From: Devosia rhizoryzae
Lineage (GTDB): Bacteria; Pseudomonadota; Alphaproteobacteria; Rhizobiales; Devosiaceae
NCBI RefSeq assembly: GCF_016698665.1
Contig: NZ_CP068046.1
Coordinates: 2,418,001 to 2,482,000 of the forward strand
Length of the DNA stretch: 64,000 nucleotides
Direction of reading: 5' to 3'
Shown: piece by piece, positions 45,581-53,548 of the stretch
Layout: every line of letters begins with the position of its first letter
Position numbering within the stretch: the stretch's first letter is position 1
Made by a program: the position numbers and the translations under genes
Notes under the pieces: generated by a model
Seen by the model: only the letters and a program-made list of their open reading frames with translations
The model's database searches: none
Told to the model about the DNA's origin: nothing

Positions 45581-45609
45581 ACATATGACTTATGACTTAT
45601 GTCATATGT
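45581..45609. promoter_or_regulatory. Palindromic operator upstream of the SDR-GntR-RraA operon
   Basis: ACATATGAC (45581-45589) and GTCATATGT (45601-45609) are exact inverted repeats. An inner palindrome, TATGAC-TTAT-GTCATA (45591-45606), overlaps, giving three phased TATGAC-type half-sites. Likely bound by the GntR regulator at 43999. Confidence 0.6.
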
Positions 45610-45759
45610 TTGGTGTTGATTTGTCGCAAGGGTTTTTTTGCGAGCCGGTTCAATAGTTAATCGCCTGATCGGGTTTAGCGTGTGAGCTTCAACGCTCGTA
45701 CTTGGCGGAGGACGCCAAAGCGGTGCAGGCAGGCTTGCATTTAATCGCTGAAGCCGACT

Positions 45760-46341
45760 CTACCGCTCAATGAGCAAGGACGACGTGACCTCCAGCGTGC
45801 GGTCGTCGCGCGCCGTCTTATGGTCATCACCCCCGGCGTGGCGCTTCAACACCGCATCGCGCTCCCGGATCAGTTGCTCGATCTCCGGCTCATACTGCCG
45901 GATAATCGCCGTGAGCCACCGGTTTACCAGATAGGAGGGCTTTGCCAGCTCCATGTTGAACCGGGGCAACAGCGCGATGGTGGGTTCGGCGTCGAGCCAG
46001 GCGTCGCCGACGACCCACTGGTTGACCGTAAACAACCGGTGCAGCTTGCCATAGGCATCGACGCCGACGGCAACCAGGTGGTGCACGGGACCTTGCGCGC
46101 CGTCCGGGCGAACAAAGCAGTGGAAGTGGCCGTGTTCGACATCATCGGCCGGTGGCAGGTGGCAATGGTAATACCATTGCCCGCCGCTTTCGGGATCGAA
46201 CACGTCGCCCGGCGGATAATGCGACCAGGCGGTGACCGGCGCATCCCGAAGCGTTTCGCGCAGGACGTTTTCGCCCGACTTGGCGAGGAGCCGCTCGCAA
46301 TAAGCGGCTTCCTGCGCTGCGCGCTCGCGCCCTTCGGTCAT
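45760..46341 (-). CDS. DUF6969-like protein
   Basis: 193-residue protein of unknown function rich in His and aromatic residues: AWSHYPPGDVFDPESGGQWYYHCHLPPADDVEHGHFHCFVRP, with HGHFHCF and HHLVAVGVDAYGKLHRLFTVNQWVVGDAW. I recall this pattern as DUF6969; that assignment is from memory. The clustered His and Cys could form a metal or heme site. No signal peptide is seen. It is last of a three-gene unit (YeeE transporter, Cys-repeat protein, this gene) with a 9-bp gap to the Cys-repeat gene. Confidence 0.7.
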   Translation of the reverse strand: MTEGRERAAQEAAYCERLLAKSGENVLRETLRDAPVTAWSHYPPGDVFDPESGGQWYYHCHLPPADDVEHGHFHCFVRPDGAQGPVHHLVAVGVDAYGKLHRLFTVNQWVVGDAWLDAEPTIALLPRFNMELAKPSYLVNRWLTAIIRQYEPEIEQLIRERDAVLKRHAGGDDHKTARDDRTLEVTSSLLIER

Positions 46342-46350
46342 TCGCCTCTC

Positions 46351-46779
46351 CTATTGCGCTCCGGCGGCACAGGGGTTGAGTGCAGCACAAGGCGCGCCCG
46401 CGGCGCAAGGGTTTGCCGCAGGAGCGGCAGCCGCACACGGGGCTGCAGCTGCACAGGGGGCAGCTGCCGCGCATGGTGCGGCAACGGGCGCCGGAGCGCC
46501 GGCTGCGCAGGGATTGCCGACGGCAGCTGGTGCACCTGCCGCGCAGGGATTGCCTGCGGCACACGGATTGGCAACAGGCGCTGCCGCCGCACAGGGATTT
46601 GCGGCCGCACAGGGGCCCGCCGCAGCGCAGGGATTGTCTGCGGCGCAGGGGTTTGCGGCCGCAGCGGCAGCTGCAACAGGCGCCGGTGCACGCGCCGGGC
46701 TCGTGACGTGGTCAGCAGCCACGGCCGCAGTGGCGACCAGGGCAGCAGCGCCGAAAAGAAGGGTGTTGCGTGCGCTCAT
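46351..46779 (-). CDS. Exported Cys-rich Pro-Cys-Ala-Ala repeat protein
   Basis: 142 residues: a signal peptide (RNTLLFGAAALVATAAVAA, ~1-22) and a low-complexity mature region of Ala, Pro, Cys, Asn and Gly. Thirteen Pro-Cys-Ala-Ala units occur at 4-10 residue intervals, many as Asn-Pro-Cys-Ala-Ala; there is no Cys outside them. Its ATG overlaps the YeeE stop (ATGA), so translation is coupled to a sulfur-compound transporter. Function is unknown. A periplasmic thiol/persulfide carrier or soft-metal buffer is plausible. Confidence 0.75.
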   Translation of the reverse strand: MSARNTLLFGAAALVATAAVAADHVTSPARAPAPVAAAAAAANPCAADNPCAAAGPCAAANPCAAAAPVANPCAAGNPCAAGAPAAVGNPCAAGAPAPVAAPCAAAAPCAAAAPCAAAAPAANPCAAGAPCAALNPCAAGAQ

Positions 46780-47987
46780 TTCCGTTTGAACCCATCAAGT
46801 CCGAATACCGGACGAAGCAAGATGCCGCCAAGGCTTCCGACGAAAGCGGCAGCAAACCAAAGCCAGCCATGAACACTGCCCGATGCAATGCCCGAGAATA
46901 GCGCCCCGATATTGCAGCCAAAGGAGAGCCGGGCGCCATAGCCCATCAGCACGCCGCCGATGGCCGCGGCGATCAGTGACAGCAATGGCAGTGCGGCCTT
47001 GGGGGCAAACTTGCCGGCAAGACCCGCCGCGAGGGCTGCGCCCAAGATCAGGCCGAAGTCCATCACGGAGGTCGAGTCTTGGAGCACGCTGGCCTCAAGC
47101 GCCTGCGCCTGTGCGGGCCAGGTCCAGAATTCCCAGCTGGACACCGGAACACCGACAGCCTGCGCGATCTTGGCGCCCCACAGACCAAAGCCATAGGTGA
47201 TGGACCAGGGGTGGCCGGCGACCAGCAGCGTCAGGACGTTCAGTCCGGCCAGCGCCAAGCCCGCGCCGACCAGCGGCCAGGGCCCACGCAGAAGACGGGC
47301 CCAGCCATGGACCGAGGGTGCGGCAAATGTTTCCAATGAGCCATGGCGCCGGCGCTCGACAAACACCGTGAGCAGTGCCACGGAGGCAAGGCCTGCCAGA
47401 GTGACCATCAGTGCCACTGGCACGCCGAGGCTCGCGCCAAGGCTAATGGCGGGAAGCGAAGGTTGGGTCAGCCAGAACGGCAGGTGTGCGGTTCCAAGGA
47501 GCGCGCCGGCGATGAAGAATGCCAGCGTGACCAGCATGCGCGAGCTGCCACCGCCAACGGTAAACAGCGTCCCTGAGCCGCAACCACCGCCCAGTTGCAT
47601 GCCGAGGCCGAACATTGCGGCCCCCAGCAACACCGAGACGCCAACCGGAGCGGTGGCCCCTGCAAGCGGCTGCCCAAAAGGGTTGCCGAGCGTGAGGAGC
47701 GGGATAAACGCCAGTGCCGCGACGCCGATCATCAGCATCTGCGCTCGCATGGCATGACCACGGCCATCCACCACCATGCGGCGCCAGCCACCGGTGAAAC
47801 CAAACGAGGCGTGATAAAGCGTCAGCCCCATAAGGCTGCCGATAAAGAACAGCGCTGCCTGCCGCAGATCGACAAGCTGCCAAATGACGATTGTGCCAAA
47901 CGCCAGAGCAAGACTGGCAAACCACACCGGGCCACGATCAAAGGAAATGGGCGCGGGTCGCAATTGGCCCGCAGTCGTATCAGTCAT
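46776..47987 (-). CDS. YeeE/YedE family (TsuA-like) sulfur-compound transporter
   Basis: 403-residue inner-membrane protein with nine or more hydrophobic segments and internal duplication. The two conserved cysteine motifs of TsuA-type thiosulfate carriers are present: LGGGCGSGTLFTVGGGS in the first half and ARLSFGCNIGALFSGIASGSVHGWLW in the second. ATG at 47987 (MTDTTAG) is preferred; an ATG seven codons upstream is possible. Its 3' end is translationally coupled to the Cys-repeat protein. Thiosulfate or another sulfane-sulfur compound is the expected cargo. Confidence 0.9.
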   Translation of the reverse strand: MTDTTAGQLRPAPISFDRGPVWFASLALAFGTIVIWQLVDLRQAALFFIGSLMGLTLYHASFGFTGGWRRMVVDGRGHAMRAQMLMIGVAALAFIPLLTLGNPFGQPLAGATAPVGVSVLLGAAMFGLGMQLGGGCGSGTLFTVGGGSSRMLVTLAFFIAGALLGTAHLPFWLTQPSLPAISLGASLGVPVALMVTLAGLASVALLTVFVERRRHGSLETFAAPSVHGWARLLRGPWPLVGAGLALAGLNVLTLLVAGHPWSITYGFGLWGAKIAQAVGVPVSSWEFWTWPAQAQALEASVLQDSTSVMDFGLILGAALAAGLAGKFAPKAALPLLSLIAAAIGGVLMGYGARLSFGCNIGALFSGIASGSVHGWLWFAAAFVGSLGGILLRPVFGLDGFKRK

Positions 47988-48059
47988 CACATGCCTCAAC
48001 AAAAACAAGCTTGCCCGGACGCGTCACCTGGGCAAGCAAACACGCTTATTCGGTATCAA

Positions 48060-48977
48060 TCAGTTCGTGACAACCGGGCGGCTCGGGTCCGAGGTCCAGT
48101 CCGACATCGACCCATCATAGAGCCGAACATTGGGCAGGCCTTCGACTTCGGAGAGACCAAACCAGGCGATGGAAGCCAGGTGACCGGTATTGCAGAAGGA
48201 GATGAACCCTTCGCTGTCATTGACACCTGCATCGCGGGCCAGCTGGGCAATGGTATCGGCGCTGGCAAAAGCCGGCTTTTCAGCGTCGTAGAACTTGTCG
48301 AAGTTGATGTTGACGGCCGACGGGATGTGACCCAGCGCCTGCACGGTATTGGTCTTTTCCTGGCCGATGAACTGAGCGACCGACCGGGCGTCGACAAGGT
48401 TCACGTCATTGGCGATGGCTTCGTTGACTTCGGCGACTTCAGCGCGCAGCTCCGGGCGGAACTCAGCGTCGAACGTGGCGGCGACCGGGGTCACGGCTTC
48501 GGGCGAAAGTTCGCCGTTTGCCTTGGCCCATGCGGCGTAACCGCCATCCAGGATGGAAACGTTGTCGTGGCCGTAGACCTTGAAGGTCCAGTAGACACGC
48601 GTGGCGCCGCCGAAATCGGAAGCGTTGGCGCCACCGGTGAGGATTACGACATGGTCGTCATTGCTGACCCCAAGGCCGGAAACCAGCTTTTCGATAGCTT
48701 CTTCGGTGGGCAGGAGGCCCGGAACATCGCCGACCTTTGCACGCCAACCAGCAGCGGCATAGGGAGCAGCCACGGCGCCGGGCACGTGACCGGCAGCATA
48801 AAGATCGCCCGCATCGGTTGCATCGCGGATATCGAGCACGACGAGGCTATCATCGCCCAGGTGCTGGGCAAGCCAGGCGGCGTCAACCAGAGGCTGATCG
48901 GTGAGGCGCTCGGCCTGGGCAGCGCCCGTCATCAGCAGAGCTGCGGCCAGGGCCGCGCCAGCAAGATTGCGATGCAT
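48060..48977 (-). CDS. Secreted tandem-rhodanese sulfurtransferase
   Basis: 305 residues from the ATG at 48977 (AAGGAGAATTTC before it). Signal peptide ~1-22 (ending AAQA). Two rhodanese domains: the first (~35-150, LVVLDIRDATDAGDLYAAGHVPGAV) and the second (~170-300) with catalytic Cys in FISFCNTGHLAS. The first domain has ILTGGANAS where the Cys loop would be, so it is non-catalytic, as in thiosulfate:cyanide sulfurtransferases. It is encoded just upstream of and co-directional with the YeeE transporter, so it probably processes periplasmic sulfane sulfur. Confidence 0.92.
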   Translation of the reverse strand: MHRNLAGAALAAALLMTGAAQAERLTDQPLVDAAWLAQHLGDDSLVVLDIRDATDAGDLYAAGHVPGAVAAPYAAAGWRAKVGDVPGLLPTEEAIEKLVSGLGVSNDDHVVILTGGANASDFGGATRVYWTFKVYGHDNVSILDGGYAAWAKANGELSPEAVTPVAATFDAEFRPELRAEVAEVNEAIANDVNLVDARSVAQFIGQEKTNTVQALGHIPSAVNINFDKFYDAEKPAFASADTIAQLARDAGVNDSEGFISFCNTGHLASIAWFGLSEVEGLPNVRLYDGSMSDWTSDPSRPVVTN

Positions 48978-49183
48978 GAAATTCTCCTTCAAAGACGGTG
49001 TTCGACGTGACCTCCACTATCGCACGCCCGGTCCCGGAACGCTTCCGAAGCAGTTCCAAAGCTGCAAAGGGCGGAAAAAAATCTATCTACTCAGTCGTCT
49101 TTAGTTCGAAGGATTGTTCCTCCCTCGCGCTGGGCAGCCGGCAGGGGAGAGGTGATACTTTCCCCGTCCTCCTCTGCCATTTC

Positions 49184-49615
49184 ATGAGCCCGTTTATGTT
49201 CACCCTCCAGCGCCTCGCCTTTGCCGCCCTCCTTGCTCTAGCGCCTGCGCAAAGTTGGGCCCAGGAGCCAGCTGCCGCGGACGCAGCGCAAGAAGCACCG
49301 CGCGCAACAGTGCTGAGCTTTGAGGGCGAGCCGCAACTCAATACGCTCGCGGCCCAGGGAACCACCGTGGTCTTCTTTTATGCGGCGTGGTGCCCCAATT
49401 GCCGGGCGACGATTGCCGAACTGAATGCCCGCTGGGCCGAGGTCAATCCGGACCTCACCATCGTTATTGCAGACTACGACAAGGAAGCTGCGCTCAAGGG
49501 CAAGTTCGGGGTGACCTATCAGGACACTTTCGTGCTGCTCGATGCCGAGGGCAATTCGGTGAAATCCTGGAACGCCGGTGGCGTGGACGGCCTTAACGCC
49601 AACAGCGCCAGCTAG
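49184..49615 (+). CDS. Periplasmic thioredoxin-like protein
   Basis: 143 residues from the ATG at 49184 (ATG 49196 also possible). Signal peptide to about residue 27 (QSWAQ). Thioredoxin fold with active site AAWCPNC (Cys70, Cys73), then FGVTYQDTFVLLDAEGNSVKSW, where the cis-Pro position is replaced (YQDTF). It diverges from the secreted rhodanese and is followed 9 bp later by CcdA, which would keep it reduced. Role: thiol-disulfide or persulfide reduction in the periplasm. Confidence 0.85.
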   Translation: MSPFMFTLQRLAFAALLALAPAQSWAQEPAAADAAQEAPRATVLSFEGEPQLNTLAAQGTTVVFFYAAWCPNCRATIAELNARWAEVNPDLTIVIADYDKEAALKGKFGVTYQDTFVLLDAEGNSVKSWNAGGVDGLNANSAS

Positions 49616-49624
49616 ACGCAGCAA

Positions 49625-50347
49625 ATGCTCGTTACGGTAGGCTTTGCCTTTCTTGCCGGTGTTATCACCGTCCTGTCTCCCTGCGTCTTGCCGCTCTTGC
49701 CGATCATCCTGAGCTCGGGTGCCCAGGAGGGCCGGGCGCGTCCGATCGGCTTGATCGTCGGCTTCGTCGGCGCCTTCACCGCCGCCACGTTGGCACTGAG
49801 CTATCTGGTACGCTCGCTCGGCGTGCCGCCTGATCTTAATCGTATCCTGGCCGGCGCCGTGCTGATCCTGCTGGGCCTTGTGCTTGCCGTGCCGTTTCTC
49901 CACCGAAGCTTCGAGCGCTTCGCCGGGGTGATCGCCAGCCGCACCCCGGTGCCGCAGAACGGCTCGGGCTTTGGCGGCGGACTGGCCATTGGTGCCGGGC
50001 TCGGCCTTGCCTGGAGCCCGTGCGTCGGGCCGATCATGGCCTCGGTCATTACCCTGGCGCTCAATCAGCAAGTCGACGCTGGTGCCCTTGCGGTAACCCT
50101 GGCCTTTTCGCTGGGCACGGCGCTCCCCATGGCAGCCATCATGCTTGGTGGTCGGCAGATCACCCGGCGCCTCGCCTGGTTCCAGGCAAATGCCGGACGC
50201 ATCCAGCAGGTGCTCGGCGCGCTTCTTGTGCTCACCGGACTTGCGATCTTTTTGGGCTGGGACCGGCAGATCCAGATTTTGCTGCTTACCTGGTTCCCTG
50301 ATTGGGAACTGGCCCTCACCGGCTGGGAACCTCGTCCCACATTGTAG
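49625..50347 (+). CDS. CcdA/DsbD-type thiol-electron transporter
   Basis: 240-residue membrane protein with six membrane segments. The two redox cysteines lie in the usual places, VLSPCVLPLLPIILSSG and AWSPCVGPIMASVITLA. It passes electrons from cytoplasmic thioredoxin to periplasmic partners. Encoded directly after the thioredoxin-like protein, probably as a pair serving the sulfur island rather than cytochrome c maturation. Confidence 0.92.
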   Translation: MLVTVGFAFLAGVITVLSPCVLPLLPIILSSGAQEGRARPIGLIVGFVGAFTAATLALSYLVRSLGVPPDLNRILAGAVLILLGLVLAVPFLHRSFERFAGVIASRTPVPQNGSGFGGGLAIGAGLGLAWSPCVGPIMASVITLALNQQVDAGALAVTLAFSLGTALPMAAIMLGGRQITRRLAWFQANAGRIQQVLGALLVLTGLAIFLGWDRQIQILLLTWFPDWELALTGWEPRPTL

Positions 50348-50425
50348 GCATTTTATCGCGTGTTGGCGGGACAAAAAATCCTGCCGCACGCGCCAAAAAC
50401 AAAGCAATTCCGTTCGTTGCTAATG

Positions 50426-50442
50426 TCTACCAAGTTAGTAGA
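50426..50442. promoter_or_regulatory. Operator-like inverted repeat TCTAC-N7-GTAGA (site E)
   Basis: TCTAC-CAAGTTA-GTAGA, perfect arms, 37 bp before the start of the three-rhodanese gene and about 30 kb from site A. It links that gene to the sulfur regulon. Confidence 0.7.
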
Positions 50443-50478
50443 GGATCGTCTGGTCATCAGATCGGAAGGATCGCCAAC

Positions 50479-51768
50479 ATGGCCCAACTCAACGCACGCT
50501 CACTGCTCACTGCCGCTCTTGCCGCCGTTTCGCTCCACGCTCTTGCGCTCGGCGCCGCCCCGCTTACTCTTGCTTTGACGACCGCGCCAAGCCAGGCGCA
50601 ATCGGAAAAAGCAAGCATCATTACAGGTCAGCCTGAATTCGAGCGCTTGATCAAGGATGGGGCCAAGCTCATCGATGTGCGCTCTCCCGCTGCCTATGCC
50701 AAGGGGCATGTCGCGGGCGCCATCAACCTGCCCTGGCAGGCGCTCAACGTTTCGGAAGCCGATGGCATCCGCAATGAGTTCGCCACTGACGCGACCTTCG
50801 AAGAGCTGCTTGGCCAGGCAGGTCTCAGCTACGACGACACGATCCTGATCTATGATACCACCGCGCTGCCGGGTCGCGCCTATGTCGCCTTTGTTTATGC
50901 CGGCTTTGATAATGTCCATGTGCTCGATGGCGGCATTGGTGCCTGGCAGGGCGACCTGACTACCGACCCGGTCCAGGTTGCCGCCACGACGTTCTCGCTT
51001 AGTCGCAAGAACGACATCCGCGTGTCCAAGGACTATGTGGCGGGCAAGGTCGGCGACGACAATGCCGTAATTATTGATGGCCGCAATGGCGACGCCTATG
51101 CGGACGGCCACATTCCCGGCGCCCAGACCCTCCCCGCCTCCAGCCTTTTGACACCAGCGGCAACGCTGCAGTCCGAACCTGTCCTATTGGCGCTGCTCAA
51201 TACGGCTGGCGTCAGCCCTGACAGGGAAGTCGTGTCCTATTGCGGCAGTGGTGTCGCTGCGGCCAACAACTATCTGGCGCTGCGTAACCTCGGCTATCAG
51301 AACGTCGTTCTTTACGACGCCAGCTGGGACGAGTGGAGCCGCGATCCGCGCTCGGGCCAGCAATTGGCACTTGCCAACTACACGTTCGAAGGCACTGCCA
51401 CGGCGCCCGCCAGCGGTCCGCAATTTCTGGACGAAGCGGCAGTGAAGGCTTTGGCTAGCGACCCCAATGTGGTTGTGCTCGATGTGCGCTCGCCGTCAGA
51501 TTACTCGGCCGGCCACATTCCGGGCTCCGTAAGCCTCTTCTGGGACCAGACGCTGGATGCCGACCGCGTGCTCCTGCCTGTCGAGCAGTTGCAGAAGCTT
51601 TATGCCGATGCGGGCGTAACCCCCGACAAGCGCGTCGTGCTGTTCACCCGAGGCGGTCAGCAGCTGTCGCATAGTTACACGGTGCTGAGCCTCCTTGGCT
51701 TTACCGATGTCGATTTCTTTACCGGCAAGTTCGAGGGGTGGGACAACGGCGCCTTCAAGCGCACCTGA
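50479..51768 (+). CDS. Secreted three-domain rhodanese sulfurtransferase
   Basis: 429 residues from the ATG at 50479 (GGAAGGA upstream). Signal peptide ~1-40 (SQAQ). Three rhodanese modules: 50-165 (LIDVRSPAAYAKGHVAGAINLP), 180-300 (AVIIDGRNGDAYADGHIPGA) and 315-429 (VVLDVRSPSDYSAGHIPGS). Only the middle one has a catalytic Cys (Cys255 in VVSYCGSGVAA); the first has IYDTTALPG and the third VLFTRGGQ at that position. It is a single-gene unit with operator site E upstream and a strong terminator after. Likely a periplasmic sulfane-sulfur transferase. Confidence 0.92.
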   Translation: MAQLNARSLLTAALAAVSLHALALGAAPLTLALTTAPSQAQSEKASIITGQPEFERLIKDGAKLIDVRSPAAYAKGHVAGAINLPWQALNVSEADGIRNEFATDATFEELLGQAGLSYDDTILIYDTTALPGRAYVAFVYAGFDNVHVLDGGIGAWQGDLTTDPVQVAATTFSLSRKNDIRVSKDYVAGKVGDDNAVIIDGRNGDAYADGHIPGAQTLPASSLLTPAATLQSEPVLLALLNTAGVSPDREVVSYCGSGVAAANNYLALRNLGYQNVVLYDASWDEWSRDPRSGQQLALANYTFEGTATAPASGPQFLDEAAVKALASDPNVVVLDVRSPSDYSAGHIPGSVSLFWDQTLDADRVLLPVEQLQKLYADAGVTPDKRVVLFTRGGQQLSHSYTVLSLLGFTDVDFFTGKFEGWDNGAFKRT

Positions 51769-51776
51769 TTTGTTCA

Positions 51777-51810
51777 AGCAGGGGTGGAGACACCCCTGCT
51801 TTTCGCTTTT
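51777..51810 (+). terminator. Rho-independent terminator of the three-rhodanese gene
   Basis: AGCAGGGGTG, loop GAGA, CACCCCTGCT (perfect 10-bp stem), followed by TTTCGCTTTT. Confidence 0.88.
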
Positions 51811-52286
51811 GCTGTTGAGCGGCAGAGGGAACGTCAGTCAGCAGGTCGCGGTGTAGAGCCATGATGGCTTAACCCCGGCCGCCACTGGAAAAGTACGCGC
51901 GGGCGATGGCCTGAGTGGGCAGCGCGATCGCCACAAGGGCACCGATCACCAAGGGGACCCTATTATGCATGGCCGCACAGTGGCCTTTTCAGACACCCAT
52001 GATCACAGGCTGAGAAGCCAGTATTTCTAGCGGTTTTCGCAGCAACTTAGGCATAGCCTTGAGGAGTCGATAATCTCCTCATGCGGAACGGCAATGCACA
52101 TTTTGTCCTTTTTGCGGTTGAAATGTCATTCCTGCTGCCATACCCTAAGCTCAACACGATACACACTGTGGATATTGCCTCCGGTTCGAACTGCGAACCT
52201 GGAGTGCTGCTCCATTCCTTTTACTTGGCTTTCGAATATTGAGACTCGAGCGTCTTTATTCGTCTGCCGACAACTTATGAGGTTCC
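51801..52286. other. Intergenic region between rhodanese gene and proV
   Basis: Contains a small inverted repeat TGAGGAG / CTCCTCA (52060-52081) and a 33-residue frame on the minus strand (51869-51970) of doubtful reality. The proV promoter presumably lies in the AT-richer 3' part; no clear boxes are assigned. Confidence 0.4.
51869..51970 (-). CDS. Possible small membrane peptide
   Basis: 33-residue frame beginning MHNRVPLVIGALVAIALPTQ and ending AIARAYFSSGGRG, one hydrophobic segment. There is no good ribosome site. It reads like a small exported peptide but could be chance. Confidence 0.25.
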   Translation of the reverse strand: MHNRVPLVIGALVAIALPTQAIARAYFSSGGRG

Positions 52287-53513
52287 ATGATAGTCAAGTT
52301 GAAGGTCAAGGAGGTCTTCAAGATCTTCGGTGATCGTCCTGCAGAGGCGCTCAAGTTGCTTGAGAGCGGCGAAAGCAAAGAAAGCATTTTCGAGACAACA
52401 GGACAGACGATCGGCGTACAGAGTGCCGGCTTTGAGGTCGAAGAAGGCCAGATTTTCGTTGTCATGGGCCTTTCGGGTTCAGGCAAATCGACGTTGGTCC
52501 GCATGCTCAACGGTCTGATCCGCCCTACCAGCGGCCAGATACTGATCGATGAGGACGATGTCGCCAGCTGTTCTAGCGGCAAGCTGCGCGATATCCGGCG
52601 GCAGAAGATCGCCATGGTATTTCAGCATTTTGCGCTGTTTCCGCATCGCACGATCCTCGAAAACGCTGCCTATGGTCTCAAGGTCAAGGGCGTCCCGGCC
52701 GACGAACGACGGGCCCGGGCGCTGAAAGCCCTCGATCAGGTCGGGCTTTCGGCCTGGGCGGAGAGCAAGCCCGCAGACCTTTCCGGCGGCATGCAGCAGC
52801 GCGTCGGCCTTGCCCGCGGCCTGGCCACCGACCCGCAGATCCTTTTGATGGACGAGCCCTTTGGCGCACTGGATCCGCTGATCCGCCGCGAAATGCAGGA
52901 CGAGTTGCTGGCGCTGCAAGCGACGCTGAAAAAGACCATTATCTTCATCACGCATGACCTCAACGAGGCGCTGCTGCTGGGTGACAAGATCGCCATCATG
53001 AAGGATGGCCGCATCGTTCAGGTGGGTACCGCGCAGGATATCGTGTCCCATCCGGCCGACGATTATGTTGCCGCCTTTGTCGCCGACATCGATCGAGGCC
53101 GGGTGTTCACCGCCGAGACGGTCGCCAGCGAACCGCAGGTGGTGCAGCTCAATTCCGACACCGCGTCTGACGCCGTCAAGACCATGGAAGATCAGAACCT
53201 CAACGCCGTCTATGTCATGGATGGGGAAGAGATTGCCGGGGTGGTGACCTACCAGACCGCGGCAACGGCCGACCGCGACAGTGGCGCCGCTGAGGTGCAT
53301 CTGTCCGACGTGATGCTCACCGATTATCCCACGGCGGACGCCGATACGCAGCTGGCCGATCTTTACGGCGCAGCGAGTGGCGGCTTGCCGATCGCCATTA
53401 CCGATGCGGACAATAAACTCGTCGGGGTGGTCGAGCCTGAGGCTGTGTTCGCCCAGCTCTCGTCCGACACGCCACCGGTTGATGCCGGCCAGGCAACCGA
53501 AGCTGCCCGCTAA
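52287..53513 (+). CDS. proV: Glycine betaine/proline ABC transporter ATP-binding protein
   Basis: 408-residue ProV/OpuAA-type ATPase with C-terminal CBS pair. The leader VKEVFKIFGDRPAEALKLLESGESKESIFETTGQTIGV is diagnostic of ProV. Walker A is GLSGSGKSTLVRMLNGLIRPTSG, signature LSGGMQQRVGLARGLA, Walker B LLMDEPFGALDPLIR, switch ITHDLNEAL. CBS domains (~290-400) sense ionic strength in related OpuA. It starts the proVWX operon. Confidence 0.95.
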   Translation: MIVKLKVKEVFKIFGDRPAEALKLLESGESKESIFETTGQTIGVQSAGFEVEEGQIFVVMGLSGSGKSTLVRMLNGLIRPTSGQILIDEDDVASCSSGKLRDIRRQKIAMVFQHFALFPHRTILENAAYGLKVKGVPADERRARALKALDQVGLSAWAESKPADLSGGMQQRVGLARGLATDPQILLMDEPFGALDPLIRREMQDELLALQATLKKTIIFITHDLNEALLLGDKIAIMKDGRIVQVGTAQDIVSHPADDYVAAFVADIDRGRVFTAETVASEPQVVQLNSDTASDAVKTMEDQNLNAVYVMDGEEIAGVVTYQTAATADRDSGAAEVHLSDVMLTDYPTADADTQLADLYGAASGGLPIAITDADNKLVGVVEPEAVFAQLSSDTPPVDAGQATEAAR

Positions 53514-53548
53514 GGCGCTCCGCAAATCATTAGACAAGGAGACGTGCG

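Noticed and set aside
46376..46789. Ala/Gly-rich plus-strand frame opposite the Cys-repeat gene
   Set aside because: Mirror of the repeat; the minus-strand frame has a signal peptide, start overlap with YeeE and operon context.
49085..49110. Possible further TCTAC site between the divergent rhodanese and thioredoxin-like genes
   Set aside because: One half-site (TCTAC) is present but the other arm does not match GTAGA; too weak to list as an operator.
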